From the NCBI GenBank assembly GCA_009699025.1, contig WLOZ01000121.1, forward strand, positions 1 through 6,332: DNA of 6,332 bases, given 5' to 3'. The stretch is from Actinomycetota bacterium (lineage in GTDB: Bacteria; Actinomycetota; Actinomycetes; S36-B12; CAIYMF01). A program made the position numbers and the translations under genes. This document shows positions 1 to 6,127 of the stretch, piece by piece (the stretch's first letter is position 1; the number at the start of each line of letters is the position of its first letter). The notes under the pieces are model-generated. The model worked only from the letters and a program-made list of their open reading frames with translations. It had not been told where the DNA came from and searched no databases.

Positions 1-20
1 CGACCGTGGCGCCGCGGTCG
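1..20. repeat. GC-rich perfect hairpin at the window edge
   Basis: CGACCG at 1-6 is the exact reverse complement of CGGTCG at 15-20. The pairing continues inward through a T-G wobble and two G-C pairs, leaving almost no loop. No T-run follows, so it is not a classic intrinsic terminator, and it would lie inside the possible coding tail that ends at 41. It could be a terminator-like structure, a cruciform site, or simple coincidence in GC-rich coding sequence. Confidence 0.3.
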
Positions 21-41
21 GTGGGGCTGACTCGCAGGTAA
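3..41 (+). CDS. possible C-terminal tail of an upstream gene (partial)
   Basis: The frame beginning at base 3 reads TVAPRSVGLTRR and then TAA at 39-41. Ten of its twelve codons end in G or C in the manner of the real genes here (only ACT ends otherwise), while the base composition becomes visibly more AT-rich right after the stop. That is what the end of a plus-strand coding region would look like. Twelve residues are far too few to name a product, and a chance open stretch in GC-rich DNA cannot be excluded. If real, the gene lies 137 bases upstream of the methyltransferase start and may or may not share its transcript. Confidence 0.3.
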   Translation, partial: TVAPRSVGLTRR

Positions 42-178
42 ATTGTCGGATTCGTGCTCGACAGTTCATTCCCACCGACGTCCGACATTCCTTGATTCTG
101 GCAGAGCGAGGCCTGACCCATGCGAGGGTAGGAGTCGTTGTACCTCAGATCGTCATCACTAGATGGAGGACGATCACG
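42..178 (+). promoter_or_regulatory. leader region of the phosphonate operon with TGTCG/CGACA inverted repeats
   Basis: This stretch is the least GC-rich part of the window and precedes a five-gene operon, so it is the natural place for the promoter. TGTCGGA (44-50) is repeated exactly inverted as TCCGACA (81-87), with CGACA again at 59-63 and CCGAC at 75-79. The inverted copies could form operator half-sites or an RNA hairpin. I could not find a convincing -35/-10 pair. The frame of the methyltransferase is open throughout this stretch, but the encoded residues do not look like protein of that family. Confidence 0.4.
165..170 (+). promoter_or_regulatory. strong ribosome binding site for the methyltransferase
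   Basis: GGAGGA lies 8 bases before the ATG at 179, an ideal Shine-Dalgarno match and spacing. It fixes the start at 179 even though the same reading frame runs open to the left edge of the window. Confidence 0.8.
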
Positions 179-910
179 ATGAACTGGCACGAGGTCTGGA
201 CTCGCAAGGGTCTCGAGTCGCCCGGCCCGGAGGTCGACCCTCTTGAGGCCGCGCTCATGCTCGACGGGTACGGCTCGGTGGCTAACTCCTTTCTGCCCGT
301 CTCCTCGATGCCCCACTTCGCCGCTCGCGTGCTCGAAATCCTGCAGCCCCGCGACAACGACTCGGTGTACGAGGTGGGGTGCGGCAGTGGTGCCTTTCTG
401 GGCACCATCGACAGGTCGCGGCCCGGACTACAACTGGGTGGCTGCGACTACTCGAGCACCCTGGTCGAGGCATGCCACCGATACTTTCCGCAGATCACGA
501 CCGAGGTGCGCGAGGCCATCGACATCGACCCGTCACCCGTGGCCCACCACCTACTCGCCTTCAGCGTGTTCCACTACTTCCCCGACCTCGAGTACGCCGC
601 CACGGTCGTGGGACTGATGGGTGCGAAGGCAAGCACCTCGGTGTCGATCCTCGACGTTCCCGACCTCGCGCTACGCCCCGAATCGGAGGCAATGAGACGC
701 GGTCAGCTCAGCGAAGGCGAGTACGACGCTCACTATGCCGGACTCGAGCACCTCTACTACGAGCGTGCCTGGCTGGCTGAGCAGTTTCCCGCCGATGAGT
801 GGGCCGTGAGTGTCGAGGACCAAAGCGTCGCCGGATACCTGAACACCCCGTTTAGATTCAACGTCTTTGCCCGACGCCAAGCCGCTGTCACGCGTCAACC
901 TCCCGCATAG
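179..910 (+). CDS. class I SAM-dependent methyltransferase
   Basis: A 243-residue cytoplasmic protein with a Rossmann-fold methyltransferase core. The SAM-binding motif I, VYEVGCGSGAFL, is at residues 63-74. An acidic residue (D90 in GCDYS) follows at the end of the next strand, where it would bind the ribose hydroxyls. A hydrophobic-aromatic segment FSVFHYF at 128-134 occupies the motif IV position. The start MNWHEVW is chosen because GGAGGA precedes it; N-terminal WxxVW-type openings are common in such enzymes. It is the first gene of the operon, with 9 bases to the mutase gene, so it probably acts on the phosphonate product or on the glycan that receives it. Candidate acceptors are the phosphonate oxygen, an amine, or a sugar hydroxyl. 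The sequence does not say which, and a regulatory or unrelated small-molecule substrate is also possible. The methyltransferase fold is secure; the substrate is not. Confidence 0.85.
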   Translation: MNWHEVWTRKGLESPGPEVDPLEAALMLDGYGSVANSFLPVSSMPHFAARVLEILQPRDNDSVYEVGCGSGAFLGTIDRSRPGLQLGGCDYSSTLVEACHRYFPQITTEVREAIDIDPSPVAHHLLAFSVFHYFPDLEYAATVVGLMGAKASTSVSILDVPDLALRPESEAMRRGQLSEGEYDAHYAGLEHLYYERAWLAEQFPADEWAVSVEDQSVAGYLNTPFRFNVFARRQAAVTRQPPA

Positions 911-919
911 AATCGCACC

Positions 920-2548
920 GTGACTGTTCCCGCGGTGACTCGGACCGGCCGACTGCGAGCTCTGATCGAGTCACCGAACCTCAGCGTGCTGATGGAGGCC
1001 CACAACGGACTCTCGGCTCGACTTGCTGCCGAGGCCGGGTTCGAGGGCCTCTGGGCAAGCGGCCTGTCGATCTCCTCCGCCCTAGGCGTGCGCGACAGCA
1101 ACGAGGCGAGCTGGACCCAGGTGCTCGAGGTGATCGAGTTCATGGCCGACGCCACCGATGTGCCCATCCTGCTCGACGGCGACACGGGGTACGGCAACTT
1201 CAACAACGTACGGCGCCTGGTGCGCAAGCTCGAGCAGCGCGGCGTGGCCGGGGTGTGCCTCGAGGACAAGCTCTTTCCCAAGACCAACAGCTATCTCGAC
1301 AGCGGTCGGCAGGCACTGGCAGCCGTCGACGAGTTCTGCGGCAAGGTGCGCGCAGCCAAGGACACTCAGGTCGACCCCGACTTCGTGGTGGTGGCCCGCA
1401 CCGAGGCGTTCATCGCCGGATGGGGGCTCAACGAGGCACTGCTCCGCGCCTCTGCCTACGCCGAGGCTGGCGCCGACGCGATAGTGGTGCACAGCAAGCG
1501 CTCCGACGGCAACGAGATCAGGGATTTCCTCGAGCAGTGGAATGGGCTGCTGCCCGTGGTGATCGTTCCCACGTCGTTCCCCACCGAGCCGCTGGGGCCG
1601 TTCGTCGAGGCGGGTGCCTCCACCGTGATCTTCGCCAACCAGTCGATGCGCACCGTGATCACCGCGCTTCAGCGCAACCTGCGCGTACTGCACGATTCGC
1701 TCGACCTCATGTCGGTTGAGCGCGACATCGTGCCCGTGTCGGAGGTGTTCCGCCTTCAGGACGTCGCAGAACTGCAGACCAGCGAGGAGCGCTACCTCCC
1801 CGAGACCACCACGACCCGCGCACTGGTGCTCGCGGCCTCGCAGGGCAACTTCGGCGACCTCGTGGCAGACCGACCCAAGGCACTGCTGGCGCTGCGGGGA
1901 AAGCCCGTCCTCACGTGGCACACGGAAGCGTTCGGTAGGCAGGGCATCCGACGCGTCGGAGTGGTGCGCGGCTACCGAAAGGACGCCTTCACGTCGGGCG
2001 ACCTCGAGTACTTCGATAACGACGACTACGCCACCACCGGGGAGCTCACCTCACTGTACGCGGCGCGTGACTTCCTCGAGGGCGACCTCGTGATCGCATA
2101 CGGCGACATCGTGTTCGACGACATGATTCTGCAGAACCTCCTCGCCCACGGAGCCGGAGTCAGCGTGATGGTCGACGGGGCCTGGACGCTGCGCCACCGT
2201 AATGATTCGGTGCGTGACCTCGTGGTGACCGAGGGCTCCTACGACCCTCTCGGCGCCACCGCCTGCCACCTCGTGTCGGTAGGAGAGATGGTGAGCCCTG
2301 ACGAGGCAACCGGCGAGTGGATCGGACTGATGCGTGTGAGCGCCGACCGCACTCCTGCCCTCGTGCACCTGCTCGACGCTCTCGCCGCCGACGAGCCCGA
2401 CGCCCTGCGCACCCAGGACATCCCCTGGCTGCTACGCCGGCTCATCGCACTCGGCGAGTCTGTGAGCGTGGTGCACACCTACGGCCACTGGTACGACCTC
2501 GACGACCAGCGCGACCTGCTCGAGGCTGCCGAGCGGCTGTCCCACTGA
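920..2548 (+). CDS. aepX: phosphoenolpyruvate mutase fused to a C-terminal nucleotidyltransferase
   Basis: A 542-residue bifunctional enzyme. Residues 1 to about 294 are phosphoenolpyruvate mutase, which rearranges phosphoenolpyruvate to phosphonopyruvate and forms the C-P bond. From memory of the Mytilus enzyme, the active-site set is present with a one-residue offset: W45, S47, G48, L49, D59, D86, D88, E115, K121, N123, R160 and H191. The loop EDKLFPKTNS (115-124) distinguishes mutases from isocitrate-lyase-family hydrolases and lyases. Residues about 299-540 are a nucleotidyltransferase of the cytidylyltransferase-like type: VLAASQGNFGDL (303-314), DRPKALL (317-323), metal-site YGD (394-396) and a C-terminal GHWYDLDD (522-529). 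The GTG start gives the correct family N-terminus but lacks a clear Shine-Dalgarno, so translation is probably coupled to the methyltransferase ending 9 bases upstream. Its stop overlaps the next start. The mutase is certain; the nucleotide and acceptor of the second domain are inferred. Confidence 0.96.
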   Translation: MTVPAVTRTGRLRALIESPNLSVLMEAHNGLSARLAAEAGFEGLWASGLSISSALGVRDSNEASWTQVLEVIEFMADATDVPILLDGDTGYGNFNNVRRLVRKLEQRGVAGVCLEDKLFPKTNSYLDSGRQALAAVDEFCGKVRAAKDTQVDPDFVVVARTEAFIAGWGLNEALLRASAYAEAGADAIVVHSKRSDGNEIRDFLEQWNGLLPVVIVPTSFPTEPLGPFVEAGASTVIFANQSMRTVITALQRNLRVLHDSLDLMSVERDIVPVSEVFRLQDVAELQTSEERYLPETTTTRALVLAASQGNFGDLVADRPKALLALRGKPVLTWHTEAFGRQGIRRVGVVRGYRKDAFTSGDLEYFDNDDYATTGELTSLYAARDFLEGDLVIAYGDIVFDDMILQNLLAHGAGVSVMVDGAWTLRHRNDSVRDLVVTEGSYDPLGATACHLVSVGEMVSPDEATGEWIGLMRVSADRTPALVHLLDALAADEPDALRTQDIPWLLRRLIALGESVSVVHTYGHWYDLDDQRDLLEAAERLSH

Positions 2549-3717
2549 TGCAGGTCGACGAGTTCAGCTCCGTACTGGCCAGTCACGGCATCTCCCGGGG
2601 CGCAGGGGTGCCCTGCTCGTTCTTCACCCCCCTCGTGAACCAGATGACCGTCGATCCAGCCCTCGACTACGTCTCGGCCACCAGCGAGGGCGAGGCCGTG
2701 GCCATCGCCGCCGGGATGACGGCCGCGGGCAGCCCGGCATTCGCACTGATGCAGAACTCAGGCCTCGGCAACGCCATCAACCCCATCACGTCACTGCTCG
2801 CCATTTACCAGATTCCGGTCGTGCTGCTGGTGTCGCACCGCGGCGAGCCCGGCTTTCCTGACGAACCGCAGCACGAGGTGATGGGCCGCATCACCGAGCA
2901 ACTGGCGTCGCTGTGCGAGCTGCGCACGCGGGTACTTGACCCCGCCACCCTCAGCCACGAGCTGGCGTCGGCTCAGCGCGACAGCGCCCCCACCGCCTTC
3001 ATCTGCCGGCACGGAACCCTCACCGGCGGGCCCACCCTTCCGCGGGCCGAGGTGCTGCTGCGCAGCGACACCGTCAGCCCGGCCAGTAGGGGTACCTTCA
3101 CTCCGAGGGTTAGCCGCGAGGCAGCCCTGCACGCGTTGCTTCCCGTGCTCAACAGAGGCCTCGACGCCAGCGCTGCGACTCCCGCGGCGGTGATCTCCAC
3201 CACGGGCAAGATGTCGCGCGAGCTGTTCGAGCTCGACGACCAGGTACATGACCGACGCAACCGCTTTTACATGGTCGGCTCGATGGGATGCGCCGCTGGC
3301 TTTGGTGTCGGCGTGGCTCGCGTACAACCGGACCGGCCGGTGATCATCCTCGACGGCGACGGGTCGCTGCTGATGAAGCTGGGGTCACTGGCCACGGCTG
3401 GGTCGCTTCGGCTCGCCAACCTCCACCACGTCGTGCTCGATAACGCCGCCCACGACTCCACGGGCGGGCAACCCACACCCTCGCCCGCGGTTGACTTCGC
3501 CTCGGTGGCACTCGCCTGCGGATATCAGCACGCCGACACAGCGTCCGACCCCGACACGTTCGCCGACCTGCTGCTTGACCACCTCGCTCGGCCCGGCCCC
3601 ACCCTGCTGCGCCTGGCCATCACCACCGGCGCGCGCTCGGCGCTGGGCCGCCCCGACCTCACCCCCCGCGACGGCTACCTGCGGTTTCGCGACTTCCTCG
3701 CCGAGCCGGTGGCCTGA
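2548..3717 (+). CDS. aepY: phosphonopyruvate decarboxylase
   Basis: A 389-residue thiamine-diphosphate enzyme that decarboxylates phosphonopyruvate to phosphonoacetaldehyde, pulling the unfavourable mutase equilibrium forward. The N-terminal Pyr domain carries SEGEA (46-50), with E47 as the likely cofactor-activating glutamate. The family hallmark RGEPG...DEPQHEVMGRIT lies at 98-115. The C-terminal PP domain has the cofactor/Mg motif beginning GDGS at 270-273 and closing at N299, followed by AHDSTGGQ (301-308), typical of this family. Length agrees with single-chain decarboxylases of this type. The ATG is chosen because it overlaps the mutase stop as TGATG (2546-2550), a translational coupling junction. 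The open frame extends 77 codons upstream, but that part is an arginine/proline-rich shadow of the mutase gene. Sulfopyruvate decarboxylase is the nearest alternative; the adjacent mutase argues strongly against it. Confidence 0.95.
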   Translation: MQVDEFSSVLASHGISRGAGVPCSFFTPLVNQMTVDPALDYVSATSEGEAVAIAAGMTAAGSPAFALMQNSGLGNAINPITSLLAIYQIPVVLLVSHRGEPGFPDEPQHEVMGRITEQLASLCELRTRVLDPATLSHELASAQRDSAPTAFICRHGTLTGGPTLPRAEVLLRSDTVSPASRGTFTPRVSREAALHALLPVLNRGLDASAATPAAVISTTGKMSRELFELDDQVHDRRNRFYMVGSMGCAAGFGVGVARVQPDRPVIILDGDGSLLMKLGSLATAGSLRLANLHHVVLDNAAHDSTGGQPTPSPAVDFASVALACGYQHADTASDPDTFADLLLDHLARPGPTLLRLAITTGARSALGRPDLTPRDGYLRFRDFLAEPVA

Positions 3718-3720
3718 GCC

Positions 3721-4566
3721 GTGGGGTCACACCAGGCGGTGATCCTCGCCGCCGGCAGGGGGACCCGCCTCGGCGGGCGCGGCGAGCTGATGCCCAAGGC
3801 ACTGCTGCCCATCGGCCCGCGCTCAGCGAGCGACCCCACGCCCACCTGCTTCCTCCGGCGGCAGGCCGAACTGCTGCTCGCCGCGGGTGTCGATCAGGTG
3901 GTGGTCGTGGTCGGGCACCTCGGAGCCAGCGTGGCCGAGGCCGTTGCCGGGTGGAATCTGCCGCTATCGCTAGTGACCAACACGACTACCGACATGGCAG
4001 GCAGTGGAAGTCTCCACAGCCTGCAGTTCGCCGTGAAATCGCCCCACGGGATTCTCGACGGCTCGCGGGCGACACTCGTACTCGACGCCGACATTGTGTA
4101 CCACCCCGACGCTCTCACCCCTTTGCTCGCCGACCCCGGCCTCACCTCAGTGCTCATCAGCGAGGCCACGTCCGGCGACCTCGAAGAGGTGCGCGTCTAC
4201 GGCTCGGCCGCGCTCCCACGGTTCATCGGCAAAGGGCTGACGCCCGAGGTCGTGATGGGCGAGCCGTGCCTCGGAGAGGCGGTCGGAATCGTGCAGTTCG
4301 CGACCCAGCACCACGCGCTCGCCCGCGCCACGATCGACTGGATGGTGGGCGATCCGTCAGCCCCCGAGGGGTCGGGCAGATTCCGTGGCTACTCCCCCGC
4401 CCGCCAGCTCACCGAGCACGAGGAGCTCACGCAGCGCTTCATGGCGTACGGCCTGATGGTCGCATCGCTCCTTGGCGCGGAGGTGCCCTTCATGGAATGT
4501 GACGACGAGGCCGACTACGCACGGCTCACGCAGCACTTCTATCCGGACCTGATTGCCAGAGGCTGA
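3721..4566 (+). CDS. stand-alone nucleotidyltransferase (probable cytidylyltransferase-like)
   Basis: A 281-residue single-domain nucleotidyltransferase that would join an NTP to a phosphorylated, phosphonylated or sugar acceptor. The full nucleotide loop is present as VILAAGRGTRL (7-17), with PKALLPIG at 25-32. Further family features are GSGSLHSL (94-101), metal-site aspartates in LDADIVY (121-127), GEAVGIV (185-191), EHEE (232-235), and an acidic C-terminal DDEADY (261-266) where phosphocholine-type cytidylyltransferases carry a second metal ligand. The GTG start is 3 bases after the decarboxylase stop; no strong Shine-Dalgarno is seen, so coupling is likely. It is the second nucleotidyltransferase in the operon, and unlike the mutase-fused domain it keeps the canonical GxGTR loop. 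A role in making a CMP-phosphonate or an NDP-sugar for glycan attachment is plausible but not shown by sequence. The fold assignment is firm. Confidence 0.88.
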   Translation: MGSHQAVILAAGRGTRLGGRGELMPKALLPIGPRSASDPTPTCFLRRQAELLLAAGVDQVVVVVGHLGASVAEAVAGWNLPLSLVTNTTTDMAGSGSLHSLQFAVKSPHGILDGSRATLVLDADIVYHPDALTPLLADPGLTSVLISEATSGDLEEVRVYGSAALPRFIGKGLTPEVVMGEPCLGEAVGIVQFATQHHALARATIDWMVGDPSAPEGSGRFRGYSPARQLTEHEELTQRFMAYGLMVASLLGAEVPFMECDDEADYARLTQHFYPDLIARG

Positions 4567-4570
4567 CCTG

Positions 4571-4939
4571 ATGACCGACCACTCCGCCTTCACCACCGTT
4601 GCCCGAGTTGTGCGCGCCGCGAGCCTCAGCAGCTCCGACCTCGAGGCGTCACCACTCGCTGCAGACCAGGTGGTCGACGGCTCACCCGAGGTGCGGTCAC
4701 TCGCACTGCACAGCACCAACCACCTCGAGGTCGGAGTGTGGCAGCACTCGGCTGGCACCACTACCGATGTCGAGTCCGACGAGGTGTTCGTCGTACTCGC
4801 CGGACGCGCAACCATTGAGGTTGAGGGAGGCCCGACGCTGGAGGTTGGCCCCGGCGACCTGGGCATGCTGCCCGCTGGCGCGGTGACCCGGTGGACCGTG
4901 CACGAGACCCTGCGCAAGGTTTACGTGGTGCGCCCCTGA
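4571..4939 (+). CDS. small cupin-domain protein (DUF861/Cupin_3-like)
   Basis: A 122-residue single-domain protein. The cupin barrel runs from about residue 53 to 121: VGVWQHSAG (54-62), the DEVFVVLAG turn (70-78), GPGDLGMLPAG (93-103), then RWTVHETLRKVYVV (107-120). This pattern, with its late W and RK-Y, matches the Cupin_3 type rather than metal-dependent dioxygenase cupins. The usual HxH metal ligands of motif 1 and the histidine of motif 2 are absent, so a mononuclear iron oxygenase of the phosphonate HEPD/MPnS type is unlikely. The ATG at 4571 is preferred over a TTG at 4553 because AGAGG (4558-4562) sits 8 bases before it. It lies 4 bases after the nucleotidyltransferase stop and closes the operon. 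Its role in the pathway is unknown; isomerase, small-ligand binding or sensing are open possibilities. Confidence 0.85.
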   Translation: MTDHSAFTTVARVVRAASLSSSDLEASPLAADQVVDGSPEVRSLALHSTNHLEVGVWQHSAGTTTDVESDEVFVVLAGRATIEVEGGPTLEVGPGDLGMLPAGAVTRWTVHETLRKVYVVRP

Positions 4940-4966
4940 GCGAGGGCGGTCTGAGCGCGAGCCCTT
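4931..4966. terminator. weak convergent terminator candidate with alternative hairpins
   Basis: The 48-base gap between the cupin and the convergent glycosyltransferase gene starts with two overlapping, mutually exclusive stems. CGCCC (4931-4935, overlapping the end of the cupin gene) pairs with GGGCG (4944-4948), and AGGGC (4943-4947) pairs with GCCCT (4961-4965). CTGAGCG is also directly repeated at 4936-4942 and 4951-4957. The stems are short and no T-run follows on either strand, so intrinsic termination would be weak. The position between convergent operons is the main argument. Confidence 0.3.
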
Positions 4967-4987
4967 CCCTGATGCGAGTCCACCTGC

Positions 4988-6127
4988 TCAGTCCCTCGGG
5001 GCGAAGCCAACCTCCGACACGTCGTCGACCCGGTAGTTGAGCATCAGGTCCCGCTGCTGCGGAGTGTTCGCCCAGTTTCCAGACAGCACGGCCTCTCGGT
5101 AGCCACCCCGCAGGTCAGTCGCGACCAGGATGCTCATCGGGCGTCCCCCCAGCGGCACCTGCACCGAATCGAAGGAAACGAAGGTGCTGCAGTGCTCGGA
5201 GAGCCCTGCAACCACGAACCCGAACGTGCCCCAGCCACACGCCAGCGTGCGAGCGCTGAGCACCACGGCAAGGTCGTCGGCGAGGTCTCCGCTCACGGAG
5301 TGGGTGGTCAGGCCGAGAGCACGGCACTGTGTGAGCAGCGGCTCGACCACGGGATTCCCGGTGTCCTCGTACACCACGGTCACGGCGCTCCACGGGGCGT
5401 GCTGCAGCAGCCGCTGGTAAAAGGCGAGGGGAGGCTGGCCGTATGTGGGGGCAGGGTTGGCGCTGGCGAAGATGTCTCCGGCCCGTACGTGAATCACCAG
5501 GTGGTCGGGCGGCAGCGGATCGAGCCGCGGCACGGTTAACGCCGCTCCAAGAGCGCTCACCACCGAACCGCTGACGTGGTGTGCCACAGCCGGCAGGAGA
5601 TCGTTGCGATTGAACATCACCCCCGCGAGGGTCACTGCCGCCTGCGAGGCCTGCGCTCTCGCCTCCGGGGTGGCGTGGTTGATCACCGTGACGCCCGCGA
5701 TGTCAGTGTCGCCCATCGGGAGGAACCAGGCCCCCACGACGCTGACCTCGCGCGCGCCGACAGCGTTCGCGAGATCCATGGCATTCACCAACTGGATGAT
5801 GGCGTTGCCGAACCGGCTGAGTCGCGAGACCTCAACCCGATCGACGTGCATCGTGCCGTGTCGCCGCACGGCAGCACGAACAGAGTCGGGCGTGAGTCTC
5901 AGCGCGAGCAGACCGCTGTCTGCCGCCGGGCTGAGCGCGTGCTCGTCGAACCAGAGATGGGCCAGCGGTTTCGCCAGCCGACTTGACGTCGCGTCGTCGA
6001 GGGTCGCTGCGACCATGCCTGCCTCAATCACCGCGAGTTGACAGATCTGGTTGATTCGGAGTGGGGAGTGGGGTTCCGACAGATTCTCGATGGCATCGAG
6101 AATCCGGCTGAGAAGCGCGTCACCCAC
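4988..6127 (-). CDS. GT11/fucosyltransferase-like glycosyltransferase
   Basis: A 379-residue protein with no signal peptide or obvious membrane segment, so probably cytoplasmic. SRFGNAIIQLVNAMDLA (104-120) resembles the GxGNQxFQ opening of alpha-1,2-fucosyltransferase-like enzymes. VIHVRAGDIF (211-220) is their central HxRxGD motif, followed by PTYGQPPLAFYQRLL (227-241). SARTLACGWGTFGFVVAGLS (291-310) sits where these enzymes have the S...S-F-W/A motif. The first 100 residues are a helical region I do not recognise. The start is GTG at 6127: GAGGA (plus-strand 6134-6138) lies 6 bases before it, and it overlaps the stop of the preceding gene by 8 bases. The frame stays open upstream, but there it is a shadow of that gene. 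It would add a sugar, possibly fucose or another deoxyhexose, to a surface glycan. Donor and acceptor cannot be read from sequence. Confidence 0.78.
   Translation of the reverse strand: MGDALLSRILDAIENLSEPHSPLRINQICQLAVIEAGMVAATLDDATSSRLAKPLAHLWFDEHALSPAADSGLLALRLTPDSVRAAVRRHGTMHVDRVEVSRLSRFGNAIIQLVNAMDLANAVGAREVSVVGAWFLPMGDTDIAGVTVINHATPEARAQASQAAVTLAGVMFNRNDLLPAVAHHVSGSVVSALGAALTVPRLDPLPPDHLVIHVRAGDIFASANPAPTYGQPPLAFYQRLLQHAPWSAVTVVYEDTGNPVVEPLLTQCRALGLTTHSVSGDLADDLAVVLSARTLACGWGTFGFVVAGLSEHCSTFVSFDSVQVPLGGRPMSILVATDLRGGYREAVLSGNWANTPQQRDLMLNYRVDDVSEVGFAPRD

Noticed and set aside
138..165. TTGTAC and TAGATG as a -35/-10 promoter pair.
   Set aside because: The -10 match is poor and would overlap the ribosome binding site, placing the transcript start at or after the start codon.
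2..178. Methyltransferase frame is open to the left edge, suggesting a longer or truncated N-terminus.
   Set aside because: An ideal GGAGGA site precedes the ATG at 179, the upstream residues do not resemble the family, and third-position GC falls in this stretch.
1082..1921. 279-codon open frame on the minus strand inside the mutase gene.
   Set aside because: Histidine/glycine/valine-rich shadow of a gene with full family conservation on the plus strand.
2317..2547. Upstream extension of the decarboxylase reading frame.
   Set aside because: It encodes an arginine/proline-rich sequence typical of out-of-frame GC-rich DNA and overlaps the nucleotidyltransferase domain of the mutase gene; the family N-terminus begins at 2548.
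4571..4939. Cupin as an iron-dependent phosphonate oxygenase (HEPD, MPnS or HppE type).
   Set aside because: The histidine ligands of both cupin motifs are missing and the protein is far shorter than those enzymes, with no helix-turn-helix or second barrel.
5576..6041. Plus-strand open frames opposite the glycosyltransferase gene.
   Set aside because: They have no ribosome binding site or recognisable domain and mirror the codon bias of the minus-strand gene.
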